Positions 21,477 through 30,971 of a DNA stretch of 64,000 nt are shown piece by piece; position 1 is the first letter of the stretch; each line of letters starts with the position of its first letter. The notes beneath the pieces are model-generated. The model searched no databases, was not told the DNA's origin, and was given only the letters and a program-made list of their open reading frames with translations. The translations under genes were made by a program, and so were the position numbers. This stretch comes from CBDCYS01 sp965226185 (GTDB lineage Bacteria > Acidobacteriota > Terriglobia > Bryobacterales > UBA6623): positions 1,426,001 to 1,490,000 of the forward strand of contig CBDDCT010000006.1 in the NCBI GenBank assembly GCA_965226185.1, read 5' to 3'.

Positions 21477-21920
21477 CTAGTCCACGCGCACGCCGATCGA
21501 CAGCAACAGATTTGCGTACAAGGCCTGGTCGGCCGTCTGGATCGTGAGAACGTGTTCAGGCGTGGCGACGTATTCATAGAACTCGAATTGATCCATGGGT
21601 TCCAGCTCCAAATCGACGGCGGCGTTCTTGAAGATCGCCCGGTACTGATTCCAAACCGGCGGATCCTCGCTGAGCGCGAAGGGACCCGAGGTCTGGTATT
21701 GCATCGTGATTGCCTTCTGGACGGGGATTGCCGTTAACAGGGTCAGCACTTGAGAGCAGTTCACGACCCCCGGCGCAAGATTCAGGCTCACGAGTTCGGC
21801 ATTAGGGCCCAGCGAGTTGGACGCCGGGAAGTTGCCGTCGGCGATCAGAACTTTGGAATAGTGTCCCGCGCGCCCAAGCACTTCGTTGATCTTGGGGTGG
21901 ATGAGTTGATGTTTGAGCAT
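21477..21920 (-). CDS. RbsD/FucU-family sugar mutarotase
   Basis: The 147-residue protein begins LKHQLIHPKINEVLGRAGHY and continues SKVLIADGNFPASNSLGPNA. These carry the conserved His and Asp of the RbsD/FucU family, and the FPA-SLGP phrase resembles FucU more than RbsD. These enzymes interconvert anomers or ring forms of ribose or fucose in the cytoplasm. The C-terminal YANLLLSIGVRVD is typical of the family. No transporter or kinase lies next to it, so the sugar is undetermined. Confidence 0.85.
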   Translation of the reverse strand: MLKHQLIHPKINEVLGRAGHYSKVLIADGNFPASNSLGPNAELVSLNLAPGVVNCSQVLTLLTAIPVQKAITMQYQTSGPFALSEDPPVWNQYRAIFKNAAVDLELEPMDQFEFYEYVATPEHVLTIQTADQALYANLLLSIGVRVD

Positions 21921-22097
21921 AGCGGTTTTTTAGGCCGACTCTTTTGGAGGATAGAAGCCGTTCCGTGGCTCTCCAGACCAGACTATCAAACCGTGGCGGA
22001 AGGGAATCAAGTCCTGCAAGCCCGGCTAAGGAGACCAAGCCAAACAAACGAGGCTCAGGCGGCGGTCCGCAAGCCCGTGAAAGGCAGAAACTCCAGA

Positions 22098-22145
22098 CGT
22101 CGGCCCGGAGGCCGACGCTGCCCGCCGGGAGGCGCGCGCCACGTC
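22098..22145. repeat. REP-like palindrome (family 2), single unit
   Basis: CGTCGGCCCGGAGGCCGACG (22098-22117) is a strong palindrome followed by GGGAGGCGCGCGCCACG. The same pair of blocks recurs in inverted orientation at 38347-38393 and, diverged, in direct orientation at 38475-38519. Confidence 0.7.
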
Positions 22146-22297
22146 AGAAAGGCCAAACTCGATATCCTGCTAGAGCGTTATGACAAGTCCGTAGCGCTGG
22201 TCTCTGCCGCGAAAGGCCGCGGGTCTCTGACGAGCCCCGCGCTACGGGTTCTTGACAGCGGGCTTTGGAGCGGGCCAGGCAGGGCTACACTAGGGGG

Positions 22298-23911
22298 GTG
22301 GGAACCCGGTTAACCGAGTTGCTTTCCCGCCACATGGTTGTGGGGGCGGCAGTGGTGGCCGCGGCCGTCGTTCCGGCTCAATCAAACGCCCAGAACGGGT
22401 CGAGTTTTCTGGACGCCCAGCACTCCGCCGTCCCCTACACCGAAGCCAGGGCGCGCGCGCAAGTTCCCTGCGCTTCTTTGGCGGCCCGCACGGGGTACGA
22501 CTATTCAATCATCTCGGCAACGCTTGTGGGCGAGAAAGACGGCGTGCCGGAACATTGCCGCGTGTCGGGAGTCATCCCTCCCGAGATTCGCTTCGAAGTC
22601 AACCTGCCCGCGGCCTGGAATCGCCGATTCTATATGTATGGAAACGGGGGCTACGCGGGCACGCCGCCTGAAACCCCGAACAAGGCGCGCCACAGAGACA
22701 ATGGCCTGAGTCATGGCTTCGCCACGGCCTATACGGACACCGGTCACGACCGCGGTGTTGAGCCTCTGGCCACATTCGCGCACGACAACGTGGGGAAAGA
22801 AATCGACTACAGTTTTCGTGCAGTGCACCTGACCGTAGTCACGGCCAAGGAACTACTCGACGCCTACTACGGCGATGCGCTCTCCTACTCTTATTGGGAT
22901 GGCTGTTCGACGGGCGGCCGCCAGGGACTGATGTCCGCCCAGCGTTTCCCCGATGATTTCGATGGTGTCATTGTTGGAGCGCCGGTTCTCAACTTCACGG
23001 ATACCCAGATCTGGGGAGCTTGGAACGCCAAGGCGCTGCTTGACGCACCGCTGAGCCTGGCGAAAATCGGCGTCGCCGCCCAGAAAGTCTACGCTCGTTG
23101 TGATGGCCTGGACGGTTTGGAAGACGGGCTGATCGGCGACCCCCGCCAATGCGATTTCGACCCCGCGAAACACCTGCCCAAATGTGGCGAATCAGCCGCC
23201 GACGCGTGTTTTACCGATCGTGAGATCCGGGCGCTGGAGAAGATTTACGGCGGTGTCATCAGTAACGGCAAAGTGCTGTTCCCGGGGCAACCCCTGGGGG
23301 CGGAAGCCGGCCCCTCGTCAGGCGCGCGCCGGGCAAGCGGCTGGAACGGCTGGATCGTCAATGAGAAGGGGCCCAGCCGCCAACAAGTCTTCGCCGAGAC
23401 GTTCTTGAAGTACATGGCTTTTGAGAAGGACGATCCGAACTACGATTGGAAGACTTTTGACTTCGATGAGGACCCCGCCAAAACCGGTTTCATCCGCGGT
23501 ATTCTCGACGCCCGCAACCCGGACCTCTCGCCGTTTCAGCGACAGGGCGGCAAGATCCTGATGTACTTCGGCTGGGCGGATACGGCTTTGAATCCGCTGA
23601 TGGGGATCGACTACTACGAGCAGGTTGTAGAAACGATGGGCGATCGCACCACGGACTTCTTCCGCTTGTTCATGGTCCCCGGAATGTTTCACTGCAGCGG
23701 TGGGCTGGGCGTCGACCGCTTCGACGTCATCACACACCTGATCAACTGGGTTGAACTGGGCAAGGCTCCCGACACGATCGTGGCGGCAAGAGTTGAAGAC
23801 GGTGTCTCAAAGATGACGCGGCCGCTTTGTCCATACCCCGAAACGGCTCGTTATAAGGGCTCGGGAAGCCCAAATGACGCAGCCAGTTTCGAATGCGCTG
23901 ACCCGCAATGA
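22298..23911 (+). CDS. Tannase/feruloyl esterase family protein
   Basis: The alpha/beta-hydrolase fold enzyme belongs to the tannase family, whose members cleave esters of aromatic acids such as gallate, ferulate or related plant compounds. The nucleophile motif GCSTGGRQGLMSAQRFPDD is clear, with the catalytic His near the end in MVPGMFHCSGG. Disulfide-type Cys residues (CDGLDGLEDG and nearby) match the calcium-binding lid region of the family. I prefer a GTG start at 22298, giving a basic n-region before VVGAAVVAAAVVPAQSNAQ. The protein is secreted, about 537 residues, the usual length. No neighbour suggests a specific substrate. Confidence 0.88.
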   Translation: MGTRLTELLSRHMVVGAAVVAAAVVPAQSNAQNGSSFLDAQHSAVPYTEARARAQVPCASLAARTGYDYSIISATLVGEKDGVPEHCRVSGVIPPEIRFEVNLPAAWNRRFYMYGNGGYAGTPPETPNKARHRDNGLSHGFATAYTDTGHDRGVEPLATFAHDNVGKEIDYSFRAVHLTVVTAKELLDAYYGDALSYSYWDGCSTGGRQGLMSAQRFPDDFDGVIVGAPVLNFTDTQIWGAWNAKALLDAPLSLAKIGVAAQKVYARCDGLDGLEDGLIGDPRQCDFDPAKHLPKCGESAADACFTDREIRALEKIYGGVISNGKVLFPGQPLGAEAGPSSGARRASGWNGWIVNEKGPSRQQVFAETFLKYMAFEKDDPNYDWKTFDFDEDPAKTGFIRGILDARNPDLSPFQRQGGKILMYFGWADTALNPLMGIDYYEQVVETMGDRTTDFFRLFMVPGMFHCSGGLGVDRFDVITHLINWVELGKAPDTIVAARVEDGVSKMTRPLCPYPETARYKGSGSPNDAASFECADPQ

Positions 23912-24037
23912 AGGTTAACCCGTCGTAATGAAGCAAGGATTTGACTCAGCTCGGCGCTTCGGGCCGGATTCATCGTTGTGTTTCGCACCGCGAGCGGGTT
24001 CGATAACTGGGCTGGAATCGCCGGGGAGGTTCACTAA

Positions 24038-25414
24038 ATGAGCAGCATGGATGGGCATCGAGACGCGCCGCATGACGCAACCACGCGCCGAGCCTTTGCC
24101 AAGAAAGGCGCCGCGGCGCTGACCGCGCTGGGCTATCAGCGCGTCTTGGGCGCTAATGATCGCGTGCGGCTTGGCTTTATCGGCGTGGGGAACCGGGGCG
24201 ACAACCTGCTGCGGGCGACGCAGGAATTCGCCGACCAGCACATTGGCGCCGTCTGCGACATACGGGAGGACCACCTCGCCCAGGCCGTCCAAACAGCGGG
24301 AACACAGCCGGCCCGATTCCGCGACTACCGGAAACTTCTCGAGCGGTCCGACATTGACGCAGTCGTTGTCGCGACACCCGACCACTGGCACGCGTTGCAG
24401 ATGATCGACGCTTGCAAGGCGGGAAAGGACGTTTACGTCGAGAAGCCCCTTTCGCGAACGATCGTCGAAGGCCGCCGCATGGTGGAAGTGGCGGAAGAAA
24501 CCAAGCGGGTCGTTCAAGTGGGCATTCACCGCCGCTCGTCGCCCTACTGCCGCGAGGCGGCCGAGATTGTCCGCGAGGGCGGCATCGGTCACGTTACCGT
24601 CGCGCGATGCGGGCGCATCGCCAACGAATGGCCGCTGGGGATCGGCACCCCAGCCGACGGCGATCCGCCCGCGGGCGTGGATTGGGATTTGTATCTCGGA
24701 CCGGCGCCGGCGAGAGCTTACAATCCGAACCGCGGCCGCTTCAAGTTTCGCTGGTTTCAGGACTATGCCGGCGGGCAGCTCACCGACAATGGCGTCCATT
24801 TCCTCGACTATATTCACTGGGGCTTGGGGAAAGACCGGCCGCTGTCAGTGACCGCCATCGGCGGCAAGTACGCGCTTGAGGACAACCGCGAGACTCCAGA
24901 CACCATGGAAGTGCTCTGGGAGTACCCGCAAGGGACGCTGGTCACGTTCTCCCAGTTCGACTGCAACGCGGCCCCGATCATCGCCACCGAGCGAGGCTTC
25001 CTCGCGGAGTTTCGGGGCACGAAGGGGACAATGTACGTCTACTTCGATGGCTACGAGATTGTGCCCGAGCGGAACGCCTCGCTTCCTGCCGCCGCCAACA
25101 ACCCGATTGACCGGACGCTGGGGCGCGCCTACCGGGAATCTTTTCGTCCCGCGATGGAGGCGGGAGCGGCCACGGGATCAGCCGATCCCCGCTTTCACAT
25201 TCGCAATTTCCTGGACTGCATCAAATCCCGGGCGAAATGCAACTGCGATGTCGAGACCGCCCATCGCTCAACGACGACGGCTCTGATCGGCAACATCGCC
25301 CACCAGACCAGCACCCATCTTCGCTGGAACGCCGCCGGCGAGCGCTTCACCAACAGCGACGAAGCGAACCGGCTGCTGCACTACGAGTACCGGGCCCCGT
25401 GGAAGCTGGGATAG
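24038..25414 (+). CDS. Tat-exported Gfo/Idh/MocA-family oxidoreductase
   Basis: The 458-residue protein starts at ATG 24038 after GGGAGG. It opens with a twin-arginine motif TTRRAFAKKGAAALTALG, then the Rossmann fold RLGFIGVGNRGDN and the EKP motif DVYVEKPLSRTI. The C-terminal domain contains AGGQLTDNGVHFLDYIHWGL. Family members oxidise or reduce sugars and inositols with NAD(P). Tat export of a folded, cofactor-loaded enzyme is common for this subgroup in Acidobacteria and Planctomycetes. The substrate is unknown. A terminator-like hairpin follows directly. Confidence 0.9.
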   Translation: MSSMDGHRDAPHDATTRRAFAKKGAAALTALGYQRVLGANDRVRLGFIGVGNRGDNLLRATQEFADQHIGAVCDIREDHLAQAVQTAGTQPARFRDYRKLLERSDIDAVVVATPDHWHALQMIDACKAGKDVYVEKPLSRTIVEGRRMVEVAEETKRVVQVGIHRRSSPYCREAAEIVREGGIGHVTVARCGRIANEWPLGIGTPADGDPPAGVDWDLYLGPAPARAYNPNRGRFKFRWFQDYAGGQLTDNGVHFLDYIHWGLGKDRPLSVTAIGGKYALEDNRETPDTMEVLWEYPQGTLVTFSQFDCNAAPIIATERGFLAEFRGTKGTMYVYFDGYEIVPERNASLPAAANNPIDRTLGRAYRESFRPAMEAGAATGSADPRFHIRNFLDCIKSRAKCNCDVETAHRSTTTALIGNIAHQTSTHLRWNAAGERFTNSDEANRLLHYEYRAPWKLG

Positions 25415-25423
25415 AGCCGCCAG

Positions 25424-25445
25424 GGACCGGCAATCCCGCCGGTCC
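25424..25445 (+). terminator. Probable terminator after the Gfo/Idh/MocA gene
   Basis: The stem GGACCGGC/GCCGGTCC of 8 bp with a six-base loop lies 10 bases after the stop. The following TTCGAGTTT is only weakly T-rich, so termination may be partial. Confidence 0.5.
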
Positions 25446-26096
25446 TTCGAGTTTCCATTACGTCCTTTCGACAAGAATCCGGCGCCAGAACGACAGGAGC
25501 GCACAAAGAGCGTTTGGGCTTGGCGGAACTGCAATTCTGTAAGTTGTTTTTAATCTATAAGTTAGGATGTTGTTTTGCAGAAAATTGCAGAAAAATACAT
25601 GATCTGGGAGATTTTCGCCCTTTCGAGCGCTGTGGTATTGCCGTAAAATATACAAGAATCAATGACTTGTTAATTTGTATGTAATGTGTGGTACTGTTTT
25701 TCCTCGGTTTTGTGGTGTTTTTACGTTGCTTGTTTGTCCCCTCGCGGTTAGTTCGAGGCGTTTTCTGGTGGCTGGGGTGTTTCTTGTTGGGCGGAAAAAA
25801 GGGGCGCGGGCTGACGCCCTGGGCTGTTCTTCTTTCGCGCTGCTTAGTTTCGCCACTGTGTCCTCGCTTTGCTGAGCGTGGACTTCCGTCCACGCCTCTG
25901 TGGGGCCGTTTGCGGCCGCCTTATTTGTTGAGAGGCCTCTCGGTGCTCCGTTTTCGCCGACCCAGCCCGGTCTCTGCTTTCATCGTATCGGCGATATGGC
26001 GTTTGTCAAGCGGGGAGCTGTTGAGCCTTTCTTCACGGACGGCAGGGCCAAGCGATCTTGCTTGTCCCCGCTGATTGGGTTAAACTCTCTTGACTT
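25446..26096. other. Non-coding interval with an AT-rich, T/G-skewed island
   Basis: Bases 25530-25870 stand out from the GC-rich surroundings. The plus strand is rich in T and G, with runs such as GGTGTTTTTACGTTGC, and open frames on either strand give low-complexity Lys/Arg/Pro sequence with no domain. At 25872-25892 a hairpin GCGTGGACTTCCGTCCACGC matches the one that follows the MITE copies at 8.4 and 11.0 kb. I see no gene. Confidence 0.5.
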
Positions 26097-27218
26097 ATGA
26101 TCGAACTCTGCTCGTCTTCCGACTGGAAACCAGCTTTTGAAAAGACCCTCGATTTCGCCCAAAAGCAGGTCCGCGGACTCATCGAACGCGACCCCGACTT
26201 CTACCCCATGTACACCCAGCAAGGGCGCTGGCGGCACGGCGGGGAAGCCTGGACGCACTGGTGCGATGGCTTCCTGCCTGGCATGATGTGGATTTTCCAT
26301 CGCCGCACGGGCGACCCGGAATGGAGGAAGCAGGCCGAGCGCTATACCATTCCGCTCGAGCCCCGCAAAATGGACCGCAATGTTCATGACCTGGGGTTTA
26401 TTTTCCTGTCTACCTATCACCGCTGGTACAAACTCACCGGCGACACACAGCTCAACGACGTCGTCATCCAGGCCGGGCGCACGCTGGGCATGCGGCTTCA
26501 GGAGAAAGGCCAGTACCTGTGCTCGTTCATCGGGCCCGAGTCACTCTTCATCGACATCATGGCCAATGTCGGGATCATCTTTTACGCGGCGCTCAAAACG
26601 GGCGATAAGCAGTTGCTCGACGTCGCGATGAAACACAGCCTGACAACACGGCGCGTGCTCGTTCGCGGTGACGGCAGTTCGTCCCACGAAGGCATTTTTG
26701 ATCTCGAGACGGGCGAATTCCTGCGCCAGTCCACTCATCAGGGCTGGCGGGGTGATTCCTGCTGGGCGCGCGGGCTCGGCTGGGCGATTTATGGGTTTGC
26801 GTCTTCCTACCGTGCGGTCCGCGACCCGCGCTTTCTCCATACGGCTCAGGCATGCGCGGACTTCTATATCCGCGAAACACCCGCGGACGGTGTGCCGCCG
26901 ATGGACTACGACACGCCGCCTGATGAGCCTCAATACCGCGAATCTTCCGCCGGGGCGATCACAGCCGCCGGGCTGCTGCGTCTTTCCAAACTGGTTCCCG
27001 ATCCGGTCAAGGGCGCCGCCTACGCGGGGGCGGCCCATCGAATCCTGCTGACCTTGTGCCAGGAGCCCTATAGCGCCGAAGGTACGCCGGGCTGGGAAGG
27101 GATCCTCAAGGAAGGCATCTATCACCTGCGGAAGGGACTCGGCGTGCGTGAGTCGGTGATGTGGGGTGAGTATTTCTTCGTGGAAGCCCTGGACCGGGCT
27201 TTGCGTCAGGCAGAATAA
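26097..27218 (+). CDS. Glycoside hydrolase family 88 (unsaturated glucuronyl hydrolase type)
   Basis: The 373-residue cytoplasmic-looking protein has no signal peptide. The two Asp residues used by GH88 enzymes are seen in RNVHDLGFIFLSTYHRWY and ESLFIDIMANVGI. Other family landmarks are GWRGDSCWARGLGWAIYGFA and DYDTPPDEPQYRESSAGAI. Such enzymes hydrate and cleave the unsaturated uronic acid left at the end of oligosaccharides after polysaccharide lyase action. With the mannonate-dehydratase-like and KDG-type genes nearby it points to uronic acid breakdown (inference). Confidence 0.9.
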   Translation: MIELCSSSDWKPAFEKTLDFAQKQVRGLIERDPDFYPMYTQQGRWRHGGEAWTHWCDGFLPGMMWIFHRRTGDPEWRKQAERYTIPLEPRKMDRNVHDLGFIFLSTYHRWYKLTGDTQLNDVVIQAGRTLGMRLQEKGQYLCSFIGPESLFIDIMANVGIIFYAALKTGDKQLLDVAMKHSLTTRRVLVRGDGSSSHEGIFDLETGEFLRQSTHQGWRGDSCWARGLGWAIYGFASSYRAVRDPRFLHTAQACADFYIRETPADGVPPMDYDTPPDEPQYRESSAGAITAAGLLRLSKLVPDPVKGAAYAGAAHRILLTLCQEPYSAEGTPGWEGILKEGIYHLRKGLGVRESVMWGEYFFVEALDRALRQAE

Positions 27219-27275
27219 CGTGCTTTCCGCCGGCTCGGTGGACGGGGGCGGCCAGCGTGCAGCGGCTGTCGCGAT

Positions 27276-29014
27276 TCACTTCAGGCGATAGACGTCGATC
27301 GACTGCTGGTTTTCCGGCTTTGGGAAGCGCCGGAGTGGCTTTGCCCCGGGCTGGCGAATCTGGACGGCTTCCGGCGGATAGTAGGCCGTATCGGTCACAT
27401 AGTAGACGCGGGGCTCCCGGCTGAAATCGATCTCTCCCATCTTAGTCCGCTCGTAGTGGGACCGGATCAATTCCGCCTTGCCCGGGGGCATGATGGGGCT
27501 GTTCGGGGCAAGCTGGGTCCACCAGGCTTCGTAGACACGGATGCCGTGTTTCCCGTTCAGAAAAGGAGCCATGGCGTCGGAAGGGGTGCCCCAGACGGGA
27601 TCTGTCAACAGAACAAATCCGCCTTCGCGCTTGGCTTCTTGCTCGAGGAAATCGATGGCTTCACGCACTCCCCAGCCGACATGACCGATGGATCGCATGA
27701 AGTAGAAAATGTCGCGCTCGTGGAGAAAGGAGCGAGGGGCCGTCAGCATGCCGCGGGACTGGTAAAGCATGGGGCCGGCAATCAGCAGCGTCGCCAGTGC
27801 CGCTACCATCTTGCGGCGAGACTCACTGGGAAGCCATTGCTTCGAGCGCACCCATAAATCCGCCGCCGCCATTCCGATCACAACGAACCAGGGCCAAAAA
27901 TGCGGATAGGGATAGCGCGTGGGGTACATCAGCTTCAGCAGAAAAACCTGAACGAGCCAAGGCAGCACGGAAGCCGATACCAGAACCCAGGCTGCCATCG
28001 ACCGCCGCCAGGTCAGGTAAGCCAGTGCGGCAATCGCGGCTAGGGCGCCCGGCCACGTCAAGTAGGTCGTGATATAGCCGCCCAGCTTAACTGCGTTCGT
28101 CGCGGCGGCCCCAAAAGGGTCCTCGAGTATTTCTTCCGGGGACGCGAAGAATTCTTTGTGGTGCAATACCACGTCGTGAGACTCGAGCGTGGGTGCGTCA
28201 GGGATCGTCAGCAAACAGAAGACGATCGCCGCGCCCCCGCAGACATAGATCGTCGCCAATCTCGCAATCAGATTCCGCTCATGTTTGCTGCCTGCCAAAA
28301 GGCCGCCAATGCAGGAACGAAAGCGAACAGAAGTAATGTTTGCTTGGTCAGCATGGCGAGCGCCAAAGCGGCTCCAGGAACCAACTCGCGCTTCCAAGAC
28401 TTGCCGGGTGCGGAAAAACACCACAGCGATGTAAACACAACCGCGATTCCGAAGAAGTTTGCAAACCCCTCGGTATAGGCCAGCCGGTCGTAAAGAATCG
28501 ACAGGGGAAAGCAGGCATAGAGAAACGCCGAGACCAAGCCGCCGCGCTCGTCCGACAGCAGCCGCCCCACCGCATAGACTCCGATTGTGCTTGCGAGGCC
28601 GGCTATCACGGAAAGCATGCGTCCGCCCGCGAGCGGATCGGAATCCCAGATCATTCGCTGAATCGCCAGGAGCCAATAAGTCAAGGGCTGCTTGCCGTCG
28701 AGCAGCGAGATGAACCACTGGCCCTGGTGGTGGATGATCTCCGCCCAGCGGAGATAGATGCTTTCGTCAACGAGGATGGGCAGAAGAGTCGTCAGCTTGA
28801 ACGCGCGAAGAAAGAGTGCCAGCGCGAGGATGCCGAGTAACACGCGGGCCCCTGATTGGCTCTCGGGCCAAATCAGGCGTTTCGTTTGCATCCACCAAGA
28901 TGGGCCAAGCGGCTGGATTTTCTTGGGGCCCGGCGGTGTGCCGCTTCCGCCCTTCGCGCTTCGCCCGGTTGCGCGGACAGGTTTCCGGGCTTCCGTAGGC
29001 TTTGTTCTCGGCAT
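27276..29014 (-). CDS. GT39-like membrane glycosyltransferase (apparent frameshift near 28298)
   Basis: The N-terminal frame (29014 to about 28298) has a basic tail, a first transmembrane helix and the loop LPILVDESIYLRWAEIIHHQ with DGKQPLTYWLLA. These are the Asp/Glu-bearing loop and KxPL motif of PMT-like GT-C proteins. The C-terminal frame carries the remaining helices and ends in a soluble part with GGFVLLTDPVWGTPSDAM and SIDVYRLK. The two overlap at a T4 run (A4 at 28297-28300 on plus). One added T gives a continuous AAFLAGSKHERNLIARL. Joined, the protein is close in length and sequence to its neighbour at 29084-30736, so I think it is intact. Confidence 0.83.
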
Positions 29015-29083
29015 GGGTTTATTGTTGCTTGTGGGACCAAGCGCCAGCCCCGCGAAGGCCGCCGGCAGCAGGCAAGAACAGTC

Positions 29084-30736
29084 CTATTTTAGCCGGTAGA
29101 CATCCACCGACTCGTTTCCCTCTGGTTTCGGAAAGGACTTCAACAGCACGGCGCCGGGTTGCCTGGCTTCGACGGCCAAGCGCGGCATGTAGAACGTGTC
29201 CGTCAGGTAGTAGACGCGCGGCACTTTGCGGAAATCCATTTTTCCCCGCGAAACGCGCTCATAGTGCGACTTGAGGATCTCGACTTCCCCCCTCGGCACG
29301 ATGGTTGAACTGGCATTTCCGGCTTGCAGCCACCACGCTTCGTGAACACGGATTCCATGGCGTTCGTTCAGGTACGCGAAGGCCATATCGGCCGGGACTC
29401 CCCAGAAAGGATCCGTTAGCAACACGAAACCACCGCGCTTCTCGGCTTCGGACACTAAGAAGTCGATCGCCTCGGGAACGCCCCACGCGACGTGAACGTA
29501 GGAGCCGAATTGCCGGCCGGCATCGTCGGGTTCCATTTCGTTTTGGGGGTCGATCAGGATGCGAAAGCTGAGTAAAGCCATGGAAACCGACGTAATCAGC
29601 ACCATGGCCGCGCCTCCAAGCAAGCGCGCGCGGGGCATCGAGAGATGCGGCCATAGCCCCCAACATTCCTGGACAGCCACTCCAATCGCCAACATCCAAG
29701 GCCACGTATGAGGGTAGGCAAATCTGGTCTCAAACGCCGGAGTCACCAGGAGCTGAACGGCGATCGGCACGATCGAGATGCAGACGACGATCAGAGCCGC
29801 GATTGAGCGCTTCACAGCGAGATAGAGAAAAGACCCGAGCATCAAGAGTGCCGCGGGCAACGGGAAGTAGTGTATTAAATCGGCGCTGAGCAGCGGGAAG
29901 TTCTTTCGCGCGTTGACGAACGGGTCCGAAGCCAACTCCGCGGCACTTGTGATGCGCGAGGTGTGGTGGAGCACGACATTGTGCGTCTCCGGAAGGGGCG
30001 CATCCGGTATCGTGGCTTGGAGAAAGAGGTAGACGAGCGGGACCGCCGCGAAAATCACCGCCCATCGCTGGAAGAGCGCGCCCAGCGGCCGCGGGGCAAG
30101 CCACAGGCCGAGCAGGATTGGGGAGAGAAGGAACAATAGCGTGGTCGACTTGAGCAGAAACGCCAGGCCGACCGTGGCGGCGGCCAGTGCTGTTCGTTTC
30201 CAATGCATTCGCTCTCCAGCAAAAGCCAGCAACGTTGTGTAGACAATGGAAGCCCCGGCAAGGTTGACCAGAGCTTCGGCCAGCGCCAGCCGGTCGTAGA
30301 CCATGGACCACGGAAATACCGTCCAGCATAGGGCGCCAACGAGCCCGGCCGCCGGCCCCGCGATGCGCTTGCCAATCGCGTAAACGAGGAGTGCGGTCAA
30401 GCCCCCGGCCACCGCCGAAAGGCCGCGAATTCCCAGCAGCGGATCGACTCCCGCAAAGCGAAGCAGAGCGTAGAGCCAGTAGCTGAGCGGTTGCTTTCCG
30501 TCGAGCAACGCGATGAACCACTGGCTCTGGTGCTCGATGATCTCCGCCCAGCGCATATAGATGGCCTCATCGGTCAGCACGGGGAAATCCGACGTAATGC
30601 CAAGCAAGCGAACCGAGGCCGCAACGATGGGGATCAAGACAACAATAACTTTCTCAAGCCGCGGCCACGGTTCTCGAACTGCTTGAGCCTTCTTCTTCTG
30701 GCGGCCGGATTTCAACGGCTTGGGGGCTCCTGCCAT
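29084..30736 (-). CDS. GT39-like membrane glycosyltransferase (paralogue of the preceding gene)
   Basis: The protein of about 550 residues starts at ATG 30736 (AGAPKPLKSGRQKKK). Its loop FPVLTDEAIYMRWAEIIEHQ and DGKQPLSYWLYALL match the neighbour closely, as do GGFVLLTDPFWGVPADMAF and the C-terminal SVDVYRLK. About 11 hydrophobic helices precede a C-terminal periplasmic-type domain. The two genes are tandem paralogues on the same strand 69 bases apart. They probably act on envelope or exopolysaccharide building blocks through a polyprenyl-phosphate sugar donor; the exact reaction is unknown. Confidence 0.88.
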   Translation of the reverse strand: MAGAPKPLKSGRQKKKAQAVREPWPRLEKVIVVLIPIVAASVRLLGITSDFPVLTDEAIYMRWAEIIEHQSQWFIALLDGKQPLSYWLYALLRFAGVDPLLGIRGLSAVAGGLTALLVYAIGKRIAGPAAGLVGALCWTVFPWSMVYDRLALAEALVNLAGASIVYTTLLAFAGERMHWKRTALAAATVGLAFLLKSTTLLFLLSPILLGLWLAPRPLGALFQRWAVIFAAVPLVYLFLQATIPDAPLPETHNVVLHHTSRITSAAELASDPFVNARKNFPLLSADLIHYFPLPAALLMLGSFLYLAVKRSIAALIVVCISIVPIAVQLLVTPAFETRFAYPHTWPWMLAIGVAVQECWGLWPHLSMPRARLLGGAAMVLITSVSMALLSFRILIDPQNEMEPDDAGRQFGSYVHVAWGVPEAIDFLVSEAEKRGGFVLLTDPFWGVPADMAFAYLNERHGIRVHEAWWLQAGNASSTIVPRGEVEILKSHYERVSRGKMDFRKVPRVYYLTDTFYMPRLAVEARQPGAVLLKSFPKPEGNESVDVYRLK

Positions 30737-30971
30737 GAGAGCCCATCTTAGCAACGGGCCGGTTCAGCTTAGTGGGGCGTTGCCTGCCGTGCTCGCCGCG
30801 CTGCTGCCCGCCGTGCCCACGATCCGTCCGCAAGGCTACAATTTCCGTTGCCTAGTTGTTGACAAACACCCTTGGCACGCGGCCCGAGCGCAGGTGGTTT
30901 GATAGAATGAGTGCGCATTTTTTTCGGCCGTTTCGACGTGACAAATCCCGCGCCGATCTCCTCCCGCGCTA

